64,000 nucleotides of DNA from Serratia sp. PL17 (GTDB taxonomy: Bacteria > Pseudomonadota > Gammaproteobacteria > Enterobacterales > Enterobacteriaceae): contig NZ_JAFIBY010000001.1 in NCBI RefSeq assembly GCF_017832355.1, positions 682,001-746,000 of the forward strand, in the 5' to 3' direction. The notes under the pieces were generated by a model. That model was not told where the DNA came from, ran no database searches, and saw only the letters and a program-made list of their open reading frames with translations. Positions 29,148-38,288 of the stretch are shown in pieces; position 1 is the stretch's first letter, and each line of letters starts with the position of its first letter. The position numbers and the translations under genes are program-made.

Positions 29148-30101
29148 ATGTATACAAAGATTCTCGGTACGGGGAGTTATTTACCCGTACAAGTGCGCAC
29201 CAACGCTGACCTAGAAAAAATGGTGGATACCTCTGACGAGTGGATCGTCTCACGTACGGGTATCCGTGAACGCCGTATCGCCGCTGCTGACGAAACCGTT
29301 GCGACGATGGGCTTCCATGCGGCTGAAAAAGCGCTGGAAATGGCTGGTGTGGCTAAAGAAGATATCGGGTTGATCGTAGTGGCTACCACTACCTCGAGCC
29401 ACGCATTCCCAAGTTCTGCCTGCCAGGTGCAGCAGATGCTTGGCATTAAAGACTGTGCCGCCTTCGATCTGGCCGCAGCCTGTGCCGGTTTTACCTATGC
29501 GTTGAGTGTCGCCGATCAGTACGTTAAGAATGGCGCGGTTAAACATGCATTGGTGATCGGCGCGGATGTGCTGTCGCGCACCCTGGATCCGCAAGATCGC
29601 GGCACTATCATCCTGTTTGGTGATGGTGCAGGTGCAGTTTTGCTGGGGGCCTCAGAAGAGCCTGGCATTCTTTCGACCCACCTGCATGCCGACGGCAGCT
29701 ACGGTGGCCTGTTGACGTTACCGTTCAAGGATCGTCAGGAGCAGGACAAACCGGCTTACGTCACTATGGCCGGTAATGAAGTATTCAAAGTTGCGGTTAC
29801 CGAGTTGGCTCACATCGTTGATGAAACGTTGCAGGCTAATAATCTGGATCGCAGCGCGCTGGATTGGTTGGTACCACACCAGGCCAATTTGCGCATTATC
29901 AGCGCAACGGCGAAAAAACTGGGTATGGGGCTGGATAAAGTGGTAGTGACGCTCGATCGTCACGGTAACACTTCTGCCGCCTCTGTCCCTGCAGCGCTCG
30001 ACGAAGCGGTGCGTGATGGGCGGATCCAGCGCGGCCAACTGGTGCTGTTGGAAGCCTTTGGCGGCGGCTTTACCTGGGGCTCGGCGCTGGTTCGTTTCTG
30101 A
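29148..30101 (+). CDS. fabH: Beta-ketoacyl-ACP synthase III FabH
   Basis: A 317-residue condensing enzyme that starts fatty acid synthesis by joining acetyl-CoA to malonyl-ACP. The nucleophile is Cys112 in [12 protein letters not shown]. The His and Asn of the triad lie in [13 protein letters not shown] and [15 protein letters not shown]. Length is the same as E. coli FabH (317). It begins 6 bp after plsX and is followed by fabD after 16 bp. Confidence 0.97.
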   Translation: MYTKILGTGSYLPVQVRTNADLEKMVDTSDEWIVSRTGIRERRIAAADETVATMGFHAAEKALEMAGVAKEDIGLIVVATTTSSHAFPSSACQVQQMLGIKDCAAFDLAAACAGFTYALSVADQYVKNGAVKHALVIGADVLSRTLDPQDRGTIILFGDGAGAVLLGASEEPGILSTHLHADGSYGGLLTLPFKDRQEQDKPAYVTMAGNEVFKVAVTELAHIVDETLQANNLDRSALDWLVPHQANLRIISATAKKLGMGLDKVVVTLDRHGNTSAASVPAALDEAVRDGRIQRGQLVLLEAFGGGFTWGSALVRF

Positions 30102-30117
30102 TTAACAGGAAGAAAAA

Positions 30118-31047
30118 ATGACGCAATTTGCTTTTGTTTTTCCAGGTCAGGGGTCACAGACTCTTGGCATGCTGGCCGATTTGGCCGCTGAATATCCGAT
30201 TGTTGAAGCGACCTTCAACGAAGCTTCTTCCGTCCTGGGTTATGACCTGTGGCAACTGGTGCAGCAAGGGCCAGCGGAAGAGCTGAACAAAACCTGGCAG
30301 ACGCAGCCGGCACTGCTGGCCGCCTCCGTGGCAATTTTCCGCGTCTGGCAGCAACAGGGCGGTAAAATGCCTGCAATCATGGCCGGCCACAGCCTGGGTG
30401 AGTACTCGGCGCTGGTGTGTGCGGGCGTGTTGGATTTCCAGGCGGCAATCCGTCTGGTTGAGCTGCGCGGCAAACTGATGCAGGAAGCGGTACCGGAAGG
30501 CACGGGGGCGATGTCCGCCATTATCGGTCTGGACAACGCCGCGATCGCCAAAGCCTGTGAAGAGTCTGCCCAAGGGCAGGTTGTGTCCCCGGTGAACTTT
30601 AACTCTCCGGGCCAGGTCGTTATTGCCGGCAATAAAGAGGCGGTTGAGCGTGCAGGGGCTGCTTGTAAAGCCGCTGGCGCCAAACGTGCATTGCCGTTGC
30701 CGGTGAGCGTACCTTCGCACTGTGCACTGATGAAACCGGCGGCGGACAAACTGGCCGTTGCGTTGCAAGAAATCACGTTCAGCGCGCCGCAGGTTGCAGT
30801 GGTGAATAACGTCGATGTGCGCACCGAAATCGATCCTGAAGCGATCCGCAGTGCGCTGGTACGCCAGTTGTACAGCCCGGTACGTTGGACCGAGAGCGTT
30901 GAGTTTATGGCAGCAGAGGGCGTTACGTTGTTGCTAGAGGTTGGCCCGGGTAAGGTTCTGACCGGCCTGACTAAACGTATTGTTGACACCCTGACAGCAG
31001 CGGCCGTTAATGACACCGCCAGCCTGTCAGCGGCGCTTGAGCAATAA
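30118..31047 (+). CDS. fabD: Malonyl-CoA:ACP transacylase FabD
   Basis: A 309-residue enzyme that loads malonate from CoA onto acyl carrier protein. The active serine is Ser92 in GHSLGEYSALV; the N-terminal GQGSQTLGM loop, the Arg in LVELRGKLMQ and the His in SVPSHCALM complete the site. E. coli FabD has the same length. It is translated from an ATG with AGGAAGAAAA before it and lies within the fab operon. Confidence 0.97.
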   Translation: MTQFAFVFPGQGSQTLGMLADLAAEYPIVEATFNEASSVLGYDLWQLVQQGPAEELNKTWQTQPALLAASVAIFRVWQQQGGKMPAIMAGHSLGEYSALVCAGVLDFQAAIRLVELRGKLMQEAVPEGTGAMSAIIGLDNAAIAKACEESAQGQVVSPVNFNSPGQVVIAGNKEAVERAGAACKAAGAKRALPLPVSVPSHCALMKPAADKLAVALQEITFSAPQVAVVNNVDVRTEIDPEAIRSALVRQLYSPVRWTESVEFMAAEGVTLLLEVGPGKVLTGLTKRIVDTLTAAAVNDTASLSAALEQ

Positions 31048-31058
31048 AGAGGAAAACA

Positions 31059-31793
31059 ATGAGCTTCGAAGGTAAAGTTGTTCTGGTCACCGGCGCTAGC
31101 CGGGGTATTGGCCGGGCTATTGCAGAAACGTTTGTGGCACGCGGCGCTAAAGTGATCGGCACCGCCACCAGTGAAAGCGGCGCTGAGGCTATCAGCAGCT
31201 ACCTGGGTGCAAACGGCAAAGGGTTTGCGTTGAACGTGGTTGATGCTCAATCTATCGACAGCGTTCTGGCATCTATTCGTGCTGAATTTGGCGAAATCGA
31301 CATTTTAGTGAATAATGCCGGCATTACGCGTGATAACCTGCTGATGCGTATGAAGGACGATGAGTGGCAGGATATCCTGAACACCAATTTGACTTCCGTA
31401 TTCCGTCTGTCAAAAGCGGTAATGCGAGCTATGATGAAAAAGCGGTTTGGCCGGATCATCACCATCGGTTCCGTAGTTGGTACCATGGGGAACGCAGGGC
31501 AGGCTAATTACGCGGCGGCTAAAGCCGGTTTGATTGGCTTTAGTAAGTCTTTGGCACGTGAAGTTGCTTCACGTGGCATTACAGTCAACGTCGTGGCACC
31601 TGGCTTTATTGAGACGGACATGACACGGGCGTTGACAGATGATCAACGTGCAGGCATTTTGTCATCAGTTCCAGCCAATCGGCTGGGGGATGCTAAAGAA
31701 ATCGCCAGCGCTGTTGCATTTTTAGCCTCTGACGAGGCTGGCTACATCACCGGTGAAACGTTACATGTCAATGGCGGCATGTACATGATTTAA
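31059..31793 (+). CDS. fabG: 3-oxoacyl-ACP reductase FabG
   Basis: A 244-residue short-chain dehydrogenase that reduces 3-oxoacyl-ACP with NADPH. The cofactor loop TGASRGIGRAIAE is near residue 11, NNAG near 86, the catalytic Ser in IGSVVGTMG (about 138) and Tyr-Lys in NYAAAKAGL (about 151/155). It is last in the plsX-fabHDG run; acpP behind it has its own leader and promoter. Confidence 0.97.
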   Translation: MSFEGKVVLVTGASRGIGRAIAETFVARGAKVIGTATSESGAEAISSYLGANGKGFALNVVDAQSIDSVLASIRAEFGEIDILVNNAGITRDNLLMRMKDDEWQDILNTNLTSVFRLSKAVMRAMMKKRFGRIITIGSVVGTMGNAGQANYAAAKAGLIGFSKSLAREVASRGITVNVVAPGFIETDMTRALTDDQRAGILSSVPANRLGDAKEIASAVAFLASDEAGYITGETLHVNGGMYMI

Positions 31794-31905
31794 AAAATGC
31801 GAAAACTATTTGCGTTATTTGGGGTAAAAACCGCAGAATAGCGTAAAATCGTGGTTTGACCAGCCGGGATTTAGTTGCATCTTTTTCAACATTTTATACA
31901 CTACG

Positions 31906-31929
31906 AAAACCATCGCGAAAGCGAGTTTT
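31906..31929 (+). promoter_or_regulatory. acpP leader hairpin with GAAA tetraloop
   Basis: AAAAC (31906-31910) pairs with GTTTT, and TCGC with GCGA, around a GAAA loop, just 18 nt before the acpP ATG (31948). A possible promoter with a TTGCAT and TACACT pair lies before it. The stable 5' hairpin probably protects this very abundant mRNA. Confidence 0.6.
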
Positions 31930-31947
31930 GATAGGAAATTTAAGAGT

Positions 31948-32184
31948 ATGAGCACTATCGAAGAACGCGTTAAGAAAATCATTGTTGAGCAATTGGGTGT
32001 TAAACAGGAAGAAGTTTTAAATAACGCTTCTTTCGTTGAAGATCTGGGTGCTGATTCTCTTGACACTGTTGAGCTGGTAATGGCACTGGAAGAAGAATTC
32101 GACACTGAGATTCCAGACGAAGAAGCTGAGAAAATCACTACTGTTCAGGCAGCTATTGATTTCATCAACGCTAGCCAGCAGTAA
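31948..32184 (+). CDS. acpP: Acyl carrier protein
   Basis: The 78-residue acidic carrier protein of fatty acid synthesis. Ser37 in the GADSLD motif receives the 4'-phosphopantetheine arm. The sequence [23 protein letters not shown] differs from E. coli at few positions. It has a private promoter region in the 154-bp gap after fabG and a terminator before fabF, which fits its very high expression compared with the neighbouring enzymes. Confidence 0.98.
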   Translation: MSTIEERVKKIIVEQLGVKQEEVLNNASFVEDLGADSLDTVELVMALEEEFDTEIPDEEAEKITTVQAAIDFINASQQ

Positions 32185-32196
32185 GAGAACATATCT

Positions 32197-32226
32197 AGGC
32201 GGTCACTCGACCGCCTAAGTTTTTTC
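32197..32226 (+). terminator. Terminator between acpP and fabF
   Basis: An 8-bp perfect stem AGGCGGTC (32197-32204) with GACCGCCT (32209-32216), loop ACTC, then AAG and TTTTTT. It probably ends most acpP transcripts and lets some read into fabF. Confidence 0.88.
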
Positions 32227-32265
32227 TATCCCTAGTGTTATTTTTTCCCTCCTTGGAGGACAAAC

Positions 32266-33507
32266 GTGTCTAAGCGTCGAGTAGTTGTGACCGGACTGGG
32301 CATGTTGTCTCCTGTCGGCAATACGGTAGAGTCCACATGGAACGCTCTTCTTGCCGGTCAGAGTGGCATCAGCCTGATCGACCATTTCGATACTACTGCC
32401 TATGCAACGCGTTTTGCTGGCTTGGTAAAGAATTTTAACGTTGAAGATTTCATCTCCCGCAAAGATGCGCGCAAGATGGACGCCTTCATCCAGTACGGTA
32501 TCGCTGCCGGCATGCAAGCTATGCAGGATGCTGGGCTAGATATCACCGAGGCTAACGCCACCCGCATTGGTGCCGCTATCGGCTCCGGTATCGGCGGCCT
32601 GGGTTTGATTGAAGAGAATCACAGTTCACTGGTTAACGGTGGCCCACGGAAAATCAGTCCGTTCTTTGTGCCGTCAACCATCGTTAACATGATTGCAGGC
32701 CATCTGACTATCATGTACGGCATGCGTGGCCCGAGCATTTCGATCGCCACCGCCTGTACTTCAGGTGTGCACAACATTGGCCACGCTGCGCGTATCATTG
32801 CTTACAATGATGCCGACGTGATGCTGGCCGGTGGGGCAGAGAAAGCCAGTACCCCATTAGGTGTCGGCGGCTTTGGCGCAGCACGCGCGCTGTCGACTCG
32901 TAACGAAGATCCTCAAGCCGCTAGCCGCCCTTGGGACAAAGACCGTGACGGTTTTGTTCTGGGTGATGGCGCTGGCATGATGGTGCTGGAAGAGTACGAG
33001 CATGCTAAAAAACGCGGCGCCAAGATTTATGCTGAAGTTGTTGGCTTTGGGATGAGCAGTGATGCTTATCACATGACGTCACCACCTGAGAACGGTGCGG
33101 GCGCTGCGCTGGCAATGGAAAATGCGTTGCTTGATGCCGGTGTGACCACGTCACAAATCGGTTATATCAATGCGCACGGTACTTCAACGCCGGCTGGCGA
33201 TAAAGCCGAAACGCAAGCAGTGAAATCGGTATTTGGCAGTGATGCACAGCGCGTGTTGGTCAGCTCGACCAAATCGATGACCGGCCACCTGTTAGGTGCT
33301 GCGGGTGCGATTGAGTCAATCTTCACCGTACTGGCATTGCGTGATCAGGCCGTACCACCAACCATCAACCTGGATAATCCAGATGAGGGTTGCGATCTGG
33401 ACTTCGTTGCACATGAAGCGCGTCAGGTGAGTGATATGCAGTATACGCTGTGTAACTCCTTTGGCTTCGGCGGCACCAACGGTTCATTGATCTTCCGCAA
33501 GGTGTAA
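32266..33507 (+). CDS. fabF: Beta-ketoacyl-ACP synthase II FabF
   Basis: A 413-residue elongating condensing enzyme, important for cis-vaccenate formation and membrane response to cold. Cys164 in [15 protein letters not shown] is the nucleophile; the two histidines are in [13 protein letters not shown] and [17 protein letters not shown]. coli FabF has the same length (413). The start is a GTG (32266) with CTTGGAGGACAAAC before it, a strong ribosome site. Confidence 0.97.
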   Translation: MSKRRVVVTGLGMLSPVGNTVESTWNALLAGQSGISLIDHFDTTAYATRFAGLVKNFNVEDFISRKDARKMDAFIQYGIAAGMQAMQDAGLDITEANATRIGAAIGSGIGGLGLIEENHSSLVNGGPRKISPFFVPSTIVNMIAGHLTIMYGMRGPSISIATACTSGVHNIGHAARIIAYNDADVMLAGGAEKASTPLGVGGFGAARALSTRNEDPQAASRPWDKDRDGFVLGDGAGMMVLEEYEHAKKRGAKIYAEVVGFGMSSDAYHMTSPPENGAGAALAMENALLDAGVTTSQIGYINAHGTSTPAGDKAETQAVKSVFGSDAQRVLVSSTKSMTGHLLGAAGAIESIFTVLALRDQAVPPTINLDNPDEGCDLDFVAHEARQVSDMQYTLCNSFGFGGTNGSLIFRKV

Positions 33508-33530
33508 TACCTCTGCTGGCAGTCGACAAA

Positions 33531-33560
33531 AAGCCCGGTTTTTTAAACCGGGCTTTTTTT
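33531..33560 (+). terminator. Terminator after fabF
   Basis: A 10-bp stem AAGCCCGGTT (33531-33540) with AACCGGGCTT (33546-33555) followed by a T-run. It closes the acyl carrier/FabF unit before pabC. Confidence 0.9.
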
Positions 33561-33683
33561 ATGGCGCAGAAACGCGACTCGGAAAACTCTGCTTGCCGGT
33601 ACCTTTGCTCAATAGCAAGCTGCTGCTAACGACATCGGTGCCTGTTATTCTGTACAGAAAGCTACAGTGGCCAGGGGGAGACT

Positions 33684-34481
33684 ATGTACTGGATTAATGG
33701 ACATCAGCACGATGCGCTCGCGCCAAGCGATCGCGGTTTGCAGTTTGGTGATGGCTGTTTCACTACCGCTCGGGTGACGGACGGCAAAATCGACTTATTG
33801 CCTTGGCATATCGAACGCCTACAGCTGGCGGCGCAACGGCTAATGTTGCCTGTTTGCGACTGGGATGCATTAGAACGTGAAATGGTGCACGCCGCAGAAT
33901 CTATTTCTCTGGGTGTGGTCAAAGCGATACTGACGCGAGGCAGCGGTGGGCGAGGTTACAGTCCACAAGGGTGTGAAAATCCCACGCGTATCGTCTCCCG
34001 CAGCACTTTCCCTTTGCACTATCTGCAATGGCGTGAACAGGGTATCAGCCTGGCGCTGAGTCCGGTCGCACTGGCGCGCAACCCGCTGCTGGCAGGGCTG
34101 AAACACCTAAATCGTTTGGAGCAAGTGTTGATCCGCACGCATCTTGACCAGACGGCTGCCGACGAGGCGCTGGTGCTTGACACTGCGGGTATGCTGGTGG
34201 AATGCTGTGCGGCTAATTTGTTCTGGCGTAAGGGAAAAGCGGTGTTTACGCCAGATTTGAGTCAGGCCGGCGTGGCCGGGCTGATGCGTCGCCGGGTCAT
34301 TGAGTTGTTGGCGGACAGTGGCTACAGGTTGCATTGCGTCAGCGAGCCGCTCGAAACGCTGGCCGACGCGGATGAAGTGCTGGTGAGCAATGCATTGATG
34401 CCATTGTTGCCGGTAAATATCGCGCAATCATGGCGTTATCCGTCACGCGAACTCTATGATTTTTTGCGCCCACATTGTTAA
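33684..34481 (+). CDS. pabC: Aminodeoxychorismate lyase PabC
   Basis: A 265-residue fold-type IV PLP enzyme that turns 4-amino-4-deoxychorismate into p-aminobenzoate and pyruvate for folate synthesis. The PLP lysine lies in LLAGLKHLNRLEQVLIR (about residue 140-150). Phosphate-binding residues are in DEALVLDTAGMLVECCAANLFW. The start MYWINGHQHDALAPSDRGLQFGDG is conserved. It follows fabF's terminator with a 123-bp promoter gap and leads the pabC-mltG-tmk-holB-ycfH run. Confidence 0.94.
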   Translation: MYWINGHQHDALAPSDRGLQFGDGCFTTARVTDGKIDLLPWHIERLQLAAQRLMLPVCDWDALEREMVHAAESISLGVVKAILTRGSGGRGYSPQGCENPTRIVSRSTFPLHYLQWREQGISLALSPVALARNPLLAGLKHLNRLEQVLIRTHLDQTAADEALVLDTAGMLVECCAANLFWRKGKAVFTPDLSQAGVAGLMRRRVIELLADSGYRLHCVSEPLETLADADEVLVSNALMPLLPVNIAQSWRYPSRELYDFLRPHC

Positions 34482-34494
34482 CGATGGCTGATTG

Positions 34495-35520
34495 ATGAAG
34501 AAAAGAAAGCTGAAGTTCGTTTCTATTACGCTTGTTCTGGTGTTAGGCCTGCTGTTTTGGGGGTATCAGAAGGTTGAACGTTTTGCTGATACCCCGCTGG
34601 CCATCCAGCAGGAAGCCATTTTTAAATTGCCGGCGGGCACCGGACGGGTTGCATTGGAAGGGCTGCTGGTGCGCGATAAGCTGATCCGCAATGGTACGTG
34701 GTTCCCGTGGTTGCTACGTCTGGAGCCACAGTTGGCGGAGTTTAAAGCCGGAACCTACCGTTTTACGCCGGGGATGACCGTGCGCCAGATGCTTAAATTG
34801 CTGGCCAGCGGTAAAGAAGCCCAGTTTAGTGCTCGCTTTATTGAAGGTTCTCGCCTGCGTGACTGGCTGACGGTGCTGCAACAGTCCAAATACCTCAAAC
34901 ATACGCTGGCAGGGAAAAGTGAGGCGGAGATCGCCGTGGCTTTGGGGATGCCTGAAGGCAGCAACCCAGAAGGGCGCCTGTACCCCGATACCTACTCGTA
35001 CACCGCCGGCATGAGTGATTTGGCCTTGTTGAAACGTGCCCACCTGCGAATGACCAAGGCATTGGACGAAGCCTGGCAGGGGCGCGATACCACTCTGCCG
35101 TACAAAACGCCTGAAGACCTGCTAACCATGGCCTCAATCATTGAGAAAGAGACGGCTGTGCCGGAAGAGCGCACCAAGGTGGCCTCGGTGTTTATCAACC
35201 GCCTGCGCATTGGCATGCGTTTGCAGACAGATCCAACGGTGATCTACGGCATGGGCGATGGTTATAATGGCAACATTACTCGCAAAGATTTAGAAACGGC
35301 GACACCCTATAACACTTACGTGATCAACGGATTGCCGCCAACGCCGATTGCCATGCCGGGCCAAGCCTCGCTGGAGGCCGCGGCCAACCCGGCGAAGACG
35401 CCCTATTTGTACTTTGTTGCCGACGGCAAGGGCGGCCATCAATTTACCACTAACCTGGCCAGTCATAATCAGGCAGTGAAAGCCTATCGCCAGGCGTTAA
35501 AGGAAAAGAATGAAAAGTAA
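34495..35520 (+). CDS. mltG: Endolytic murein transglycosylase MltG
   Basis: A 341-residue inner-membrane transglycosylase that cuts nascent glycan strands and sets their length. A single N-terminal helix ([17 protein letters not shown]) anchors a periplasmic YceG domain; a LysM-like part precedes the catalytic region with the conserved Glu in [33 protein letters not shown] and [18 protein letters not shown] are family marks. I took the ATG at 34495, since the TTG three bases earlier gives only one extra residue. It overlaps tmk by 11 bp. Confidence 0.95.
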   Translation: MKKRKLKFVSITLVLVLGLLFWGYQKVERFADTPLAIQQEAIFKLPAGTGRVALEGLLVRDKLIRNGTWFPWLLRLEPQLAEFKAGTYRFTPGMTVRQMLKLLASGKEAQFSARFIEGSRLRDWLTVLQQSKYLKHTLAGKSEAEIAVALGMPEGSNPEGRLYPDTYSYTAGMSDLALLKRAHLRMTKALDEAWQGRDTTLPYKTPEDLLTMASIIEKETAVPEERTKVASVFINRLRIGMRLQTDPTVIYGMGDGYNGNITRKDLETATPYNTYVINGLPPTPIAMPGQASLEAAANPAKTPYLYFVADGKGGHQFTTNLASHNQAVKAYRQALKEKNEK

Positions 35521-36148
35521 ATTCGTGGTTATCGAAGGCCTTGAGGGCGCGGGTAAAACGACCGCGCGCGACACAGTCGTTAGCGTATTGCGCGAACATG
35601 GTGTCAACGAGATTGTCTTTACCCGTGAACCTGGCGGCACACCGTTGGCAGAGAAGCTCCGCGACCTGTTTAAACGTGGTGTGGACGGTGAGCTGCCAAC
35701 GATCAAGGCCGAAGTGCTGATGCTGTATGCGGCCCGCGTACAGTTGGTGGAAACGGTAATCAAACCGGCGATGGCGCGTGGCGCGTGGGTCGTTGGCGAT
35801 CGACACGATTTGTCTTCGCAAGCCTACCAGGGCGGCGGACGCGGGGTTGACCAACAATTGATGGCCTCGCTGCGCGAGACGGTGTTGGGGGATTTCCGCC
35901 CAGACTTGACGCTTTACCTGGATTTACCGCCATTAGTGGGCTTGCAACGCGCGCGCGCGCGCGGTGAGCTGGATCGTATCGAGCAAGAAGCACTGCCGTT
36001 CTTTGAGCGTACCCGCGCACGTTACCTGGCGTTGGCTGCGCAGGACGAGTCCATTGTCACTGTTGATGCTTCTCAATCGTTAGAGCAGGTAACCGCGGCG
36101 ATTCGGGGTTGTGTCAGCCAATGGCTACAGCAGCAGGAAGGCGCGTAA
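35510..36148 (+). CDS. tmk: Thymidylate kinase
   Basis: A 212-residue nucleoside monophosphate kinase that phosphorylates dTMP to dTDP. The P-loop [10 protein letters not shown] is at about residues 10-19, the DR(Y/H) motif is present as VGDRHDLSS, and the LID segment [12 protein letters not shown] holds the arginines typical of the E. coli class. Length is one less than E. coli (213). Its TAA stop shares one base with the holB ATG, so translation is coupled. Confidence 0.97.
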   Translation: MKSKFVVIEGLEGAGKTTARDTVVSVLREHGVNEIVFTREPGGTPLAEKLRDLFKRGVDGELPTIKAEVLMLYAARVQLVETVIKPAMARGAWVVGDRHDLSSQAYQGGGRGVDQQLMASLRETVLGDFRPDLTLYLDLPPLVGLQRARARGELDRIEQEALPFFERTRARYLALAAQDESIVTVDASQSLEQVTAAIRGCVSQWLQQQEGA

Positions 36149-37155
36149 TGAACTGGTACCCGTGGCTGAATACGCCTTACCGGCAGTTGGTCGGGCAATA
36201 TGCTGCCGGGCGCGGTCATCACGCATTGCTGTTACATGCTGCGGTAGGTAACGGTGAAGACGCATTGGCCTATGGCCTGAGCCGCTGGTTGATCTGTCAG
36301 CGCCGTAACGGTGAGAAAAGCTGCGGTGAATGCCATAGCTGCCGGCTAATGCTTGCAGGGAATCACCCGGACTATCACGTGTTGACGCCAGAAAAAGGCA
36401 AAAGCAGCCTGGGGGTGGAACCCATCCGTCAGGTGATTGAGATTCTTTATTCCCATGCGCAGCAGGGCGGAGCCAAGGTTATCTGGTTACCGCAGGCGGA
36501 GTTACTGACGGAAGCTGCCGCTAATGCCTTGTTGAAAACGCTGGAAGAACCGCCGGAAAAAACCTATTTCCTGTTGAGTTGCCGTGAGCCATCACGTTTG
36601 CTCGCGACGTTGCGCAGCCGTTGTTTGTACTGGCACCTGGCTAGCCCAGATGAGCAACTCAGCCTGCAATGGCTCAACCGCCAAACACCGGGTAATCAGG
36701 TTGATCTCCTGACTGCCTTACGTTTGCACGATGGCGCGCCGCTGGCTGCTGAACAATTGTTGCAGCCGGAACGTTGGCAGCAACGTGGAGCACTGTGCGC
36801 CGCGCTGCGTACAGCACTGCCACAGCGTGACATGTTGTCGTTGTTGCCGGTGTTGAACCACGAAGACGTCGCAGAGCGGCTACACTGGTTATGCGCGTTG
36901 CTCGTGGATGCCATGAAATGGCAGCAAGGTGCAGCAAGTTTCGCACTTAACCAGGATCAACAACCGCTGGTGCACCAACTGGCCAGTTGCTTGAGCAGCA
37001 CCTCGCTGCAGCAAGTGGTGCAACAGTGGCTTAATTGCCGTCATCAGTTGCTCAGCGTGGTTGGCGTTAATCGCGAGCTGCTGCTGACCGAACAGTTACT
37101 CAGCTGGGAGCAAATGCTCGACGTGACCGGCTATTCTCATCCTCATTCGCTGTAA
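36148..37155 (+). CDS. holB: DNA polymerase III delta' subunit HolB
   Basis: A 335-residue clamp-loader subunit of DNA polymerase III. The AAA+-like fold has a degenerate nucleotide site (LLLHAAVGNGEDALAYGLSRWLIC), a four-cysteine zinc module (CQRRNGEKSCGECHSCRLM) and the SRC motif in LLATLRSRCLYWHL that supplies an arginine finger to the neighbouring subunit. Start at 36148 ([15 protein letters not shown]) gives the E. coli length (334); the earlier frame opening at 36109 overlaps tmk and is not needed. Confidence 0.95.
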   Translation: MNWYPWLNTPYRQLVGQYAAGRGHHALLLHAAVGNGEDALAYGLSRWLICQRRNGEKSCGECHSCRLMLAGNHPDYHVLTPEKGKSSLGVEPIRQVIEILYSHAQQGGAKVIWLPQAELLTEAAANALLKTLEEPPEKTYFLLSCREPSRLLATLRSRCLYWHLASPDEQLSLQWLNRQTPGNQVDLLTALRLHDGAPLAAEQLLQPERWQQRGALCAALRTALPQRDMLSLLPVLNHEDVAERLHWLCALLVDAMKWQQGAASFALNQDQQPLVHQLASCLSSTSLQQVVQQWLNCRHQLLSVVGVNRELLLTEQLLSWEQMLDVTGYSHPHSL

Positions 37156-37170
37156 AGAGCTAAAAATATT

Positions 37171-37947
37171 ATGTTGTTAGTAGATTCTCATTGTCACCTT
37201 GACGGCCTGGATTACCAAACACTGCACCAAAACGTAGATGACGCGCTGGCAAAGGCCAAGGCGCGCGACGTTGGCTATGTGCTGGCTGTCGCGACTACGC
37301 TGCCCGGCTATCAAGCGATGACGCAGTTGATCGGCGCACGCGACGACGTGGCGTTCTCCTGCGGTGTACACCCGCTTAATCTTGAAGGCGGTTATGATTA
37401 CGCTGAACTGCGTCGTCTGGCGGCGGCAGAGCAGGTCGTAGCACTGGGTGAGACTGGGCTGGATTACTTCTATCAGAAGGACAATCTAGAACTGCAGCAA
37501 GCGTCGTTCCGCGAACATATTCGTATCGGTTGCGATCTGAATAAACCGGTCATTGTGCATACCCGTGATGCGCGTGAAGACACGCTGGCGATCCTGCGGG
37601 AAGAGAATGTCCAGAACTGTGGTGGTGTGCTGCATTGTTTCACCGAAGATTGCGCTACCGCAGAAGCCTTGTTGGATCTGGGGTTCTACATTTCATTTTC
37701 TGGCATCCTGACCTTCCGCAACGCCGAACAGTTGCGTGATGTGGCGCGTTACGTACCGCTGGACCGCATTCTGGTGGAAACCGACTCCCCGTATCTGGCT
37801 CCTGTGCCGCATCGTGGCAAAGAGAACCAACCTGCCTATGTGCGCGATGTGGCTGAATACATGGCGGTATTGAAGGGCGTGAGCCTGGAGACGCTGGCCG
37901 AAGCTACCACCGCCAATTTTTCACGCTTATTTCACATCGACCTCTGA
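37171..37947 (+). CDS. ycfH: TatD-family metal-dependent hydrolase YcfH
   Basis: A 258-residue TIM-barrel metallohydrolase of the TatD family. Metal ligands appear in order: DSHCHLDGL (His-x-His), ALGETGLDYFY, PVIVHTRDARED, GVLHCFTED and VETDSPYLAPVPHRGKEN. Relatives are DNases or D-aminoacyl-tRNA deacylases; the true substrate of YcfH is not settled. It closes the pabC-to-ycfH run and precedes ptsG as in E. coli. Confidence 0.94.
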   Translation: MLLVDSHCHLDGLDYQTLHQNVDDALAKAKARDVGYVLAVATTLPGYQAMTQLIGARDDVAFSCGVHPLNLEGGYDYAELRRLAAAEQVVALGETGLDYFYQKDNLELQQASFREHIRIGCDLNKPVIVHTRDAREDTLAILREENVQNCGGVLHCFTEDCATAEALLDLGFYISFSGILTFRNAEQLRDVARYVPLDRILVETDSPYLAPVPHRGKENQPAYVRDVAEYMAVLKGVSLETLAEATTANFSRLFHIDL

Positions 37948-38015
37948 TCTTTGGCCTAGGCTATAGCTGTAGTCATCGAATCCGGAATTTTTTTTAAGCT
38001 CGTAATTAATCATCG

Positions 38016-38040
38016 AAACGGGTAATGTTCCCACCCGTTT
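38016..38040. repeat. Inverted repeat in the ycfH-ptsG gap
   Basis: AAACGGGT (38016-38023) pairs with ACCCGTTT (38033-38040) around a 9-nt loop, about 70 bp past the ycfH stop. It may terminate ycfH, though only TTTAGG follows. The motif TCATCGAAACG overlaps it and recurs about 105 bp downstream (near 38116), with a partial copy TCATCGAA near 37973. Confidence 0.45.
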
Positions 38041-38152
38041 TAGGACGAGGTGCGGGCGTTTTTTCCTCTTTTTTGCCAAAAAATAGGCAATTTAAGAAAA
38101 ACACCCGGTTTTGTTCATCGAAACGTGACTGTCATCAAACATTGCGCAGCCT

Positions 38153-38180
38153 ATTTATTTTACTCTGCGTAAAAATTCAA
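38153..38180. promoter_or_regulatory. Mlc operator / ptsG promoter region
   Basis: TATTTATTTTACTCTGCGTA followed by AAAAATTCAAGG closely resembles the E. coli ptsG segment bound by the glucose repressor Mlc near the transcription start. Glucose-induced relief of repression is therefore expected. The following GGGTG/CACCC hairpin lies in the leader. Confidence 0.7.
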
Positions 38181-38263
38181 GGGGTGCTCAGACACCCTGA
38201 ATTGCAGGGGTTTTTTCTCCCCCCCTTGCAACGCGAAGAATCGCGGAAAGTAGCAAAGCACTA

Positions 38264-38288
38264 TTACTCAGGAGCACACTCAACTATG
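38264..38288 (+). promoter_or_regulatory. SgrS small-RNA target site over the ptsG ribosome site
   Basis: TACTCAGGAGCACACTCAAC before the ATG differs from the E. coli ptsG segment at few bases. In E. coli this segment pairs with SgrS under glucose-phosphate stress and contains the AGGAG ribosome site. Conservation suggests the same shut-off here. Confidence 0.7.

Noticed and set aside
30154..31250. Long minus-strand open frames (204 and 336 codons) opposite fabD
   Set aside because: Antisense shadows of a conserved enzyme, rich in Ser, Thr and Arg with no domain.
38025..38285. Extension of the ptsG reading frame to 38025
   Set aside because: It crosses the Mlc-like operator, the leader and the SgrS-like site; the E. 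coli start corresponds to 38286.
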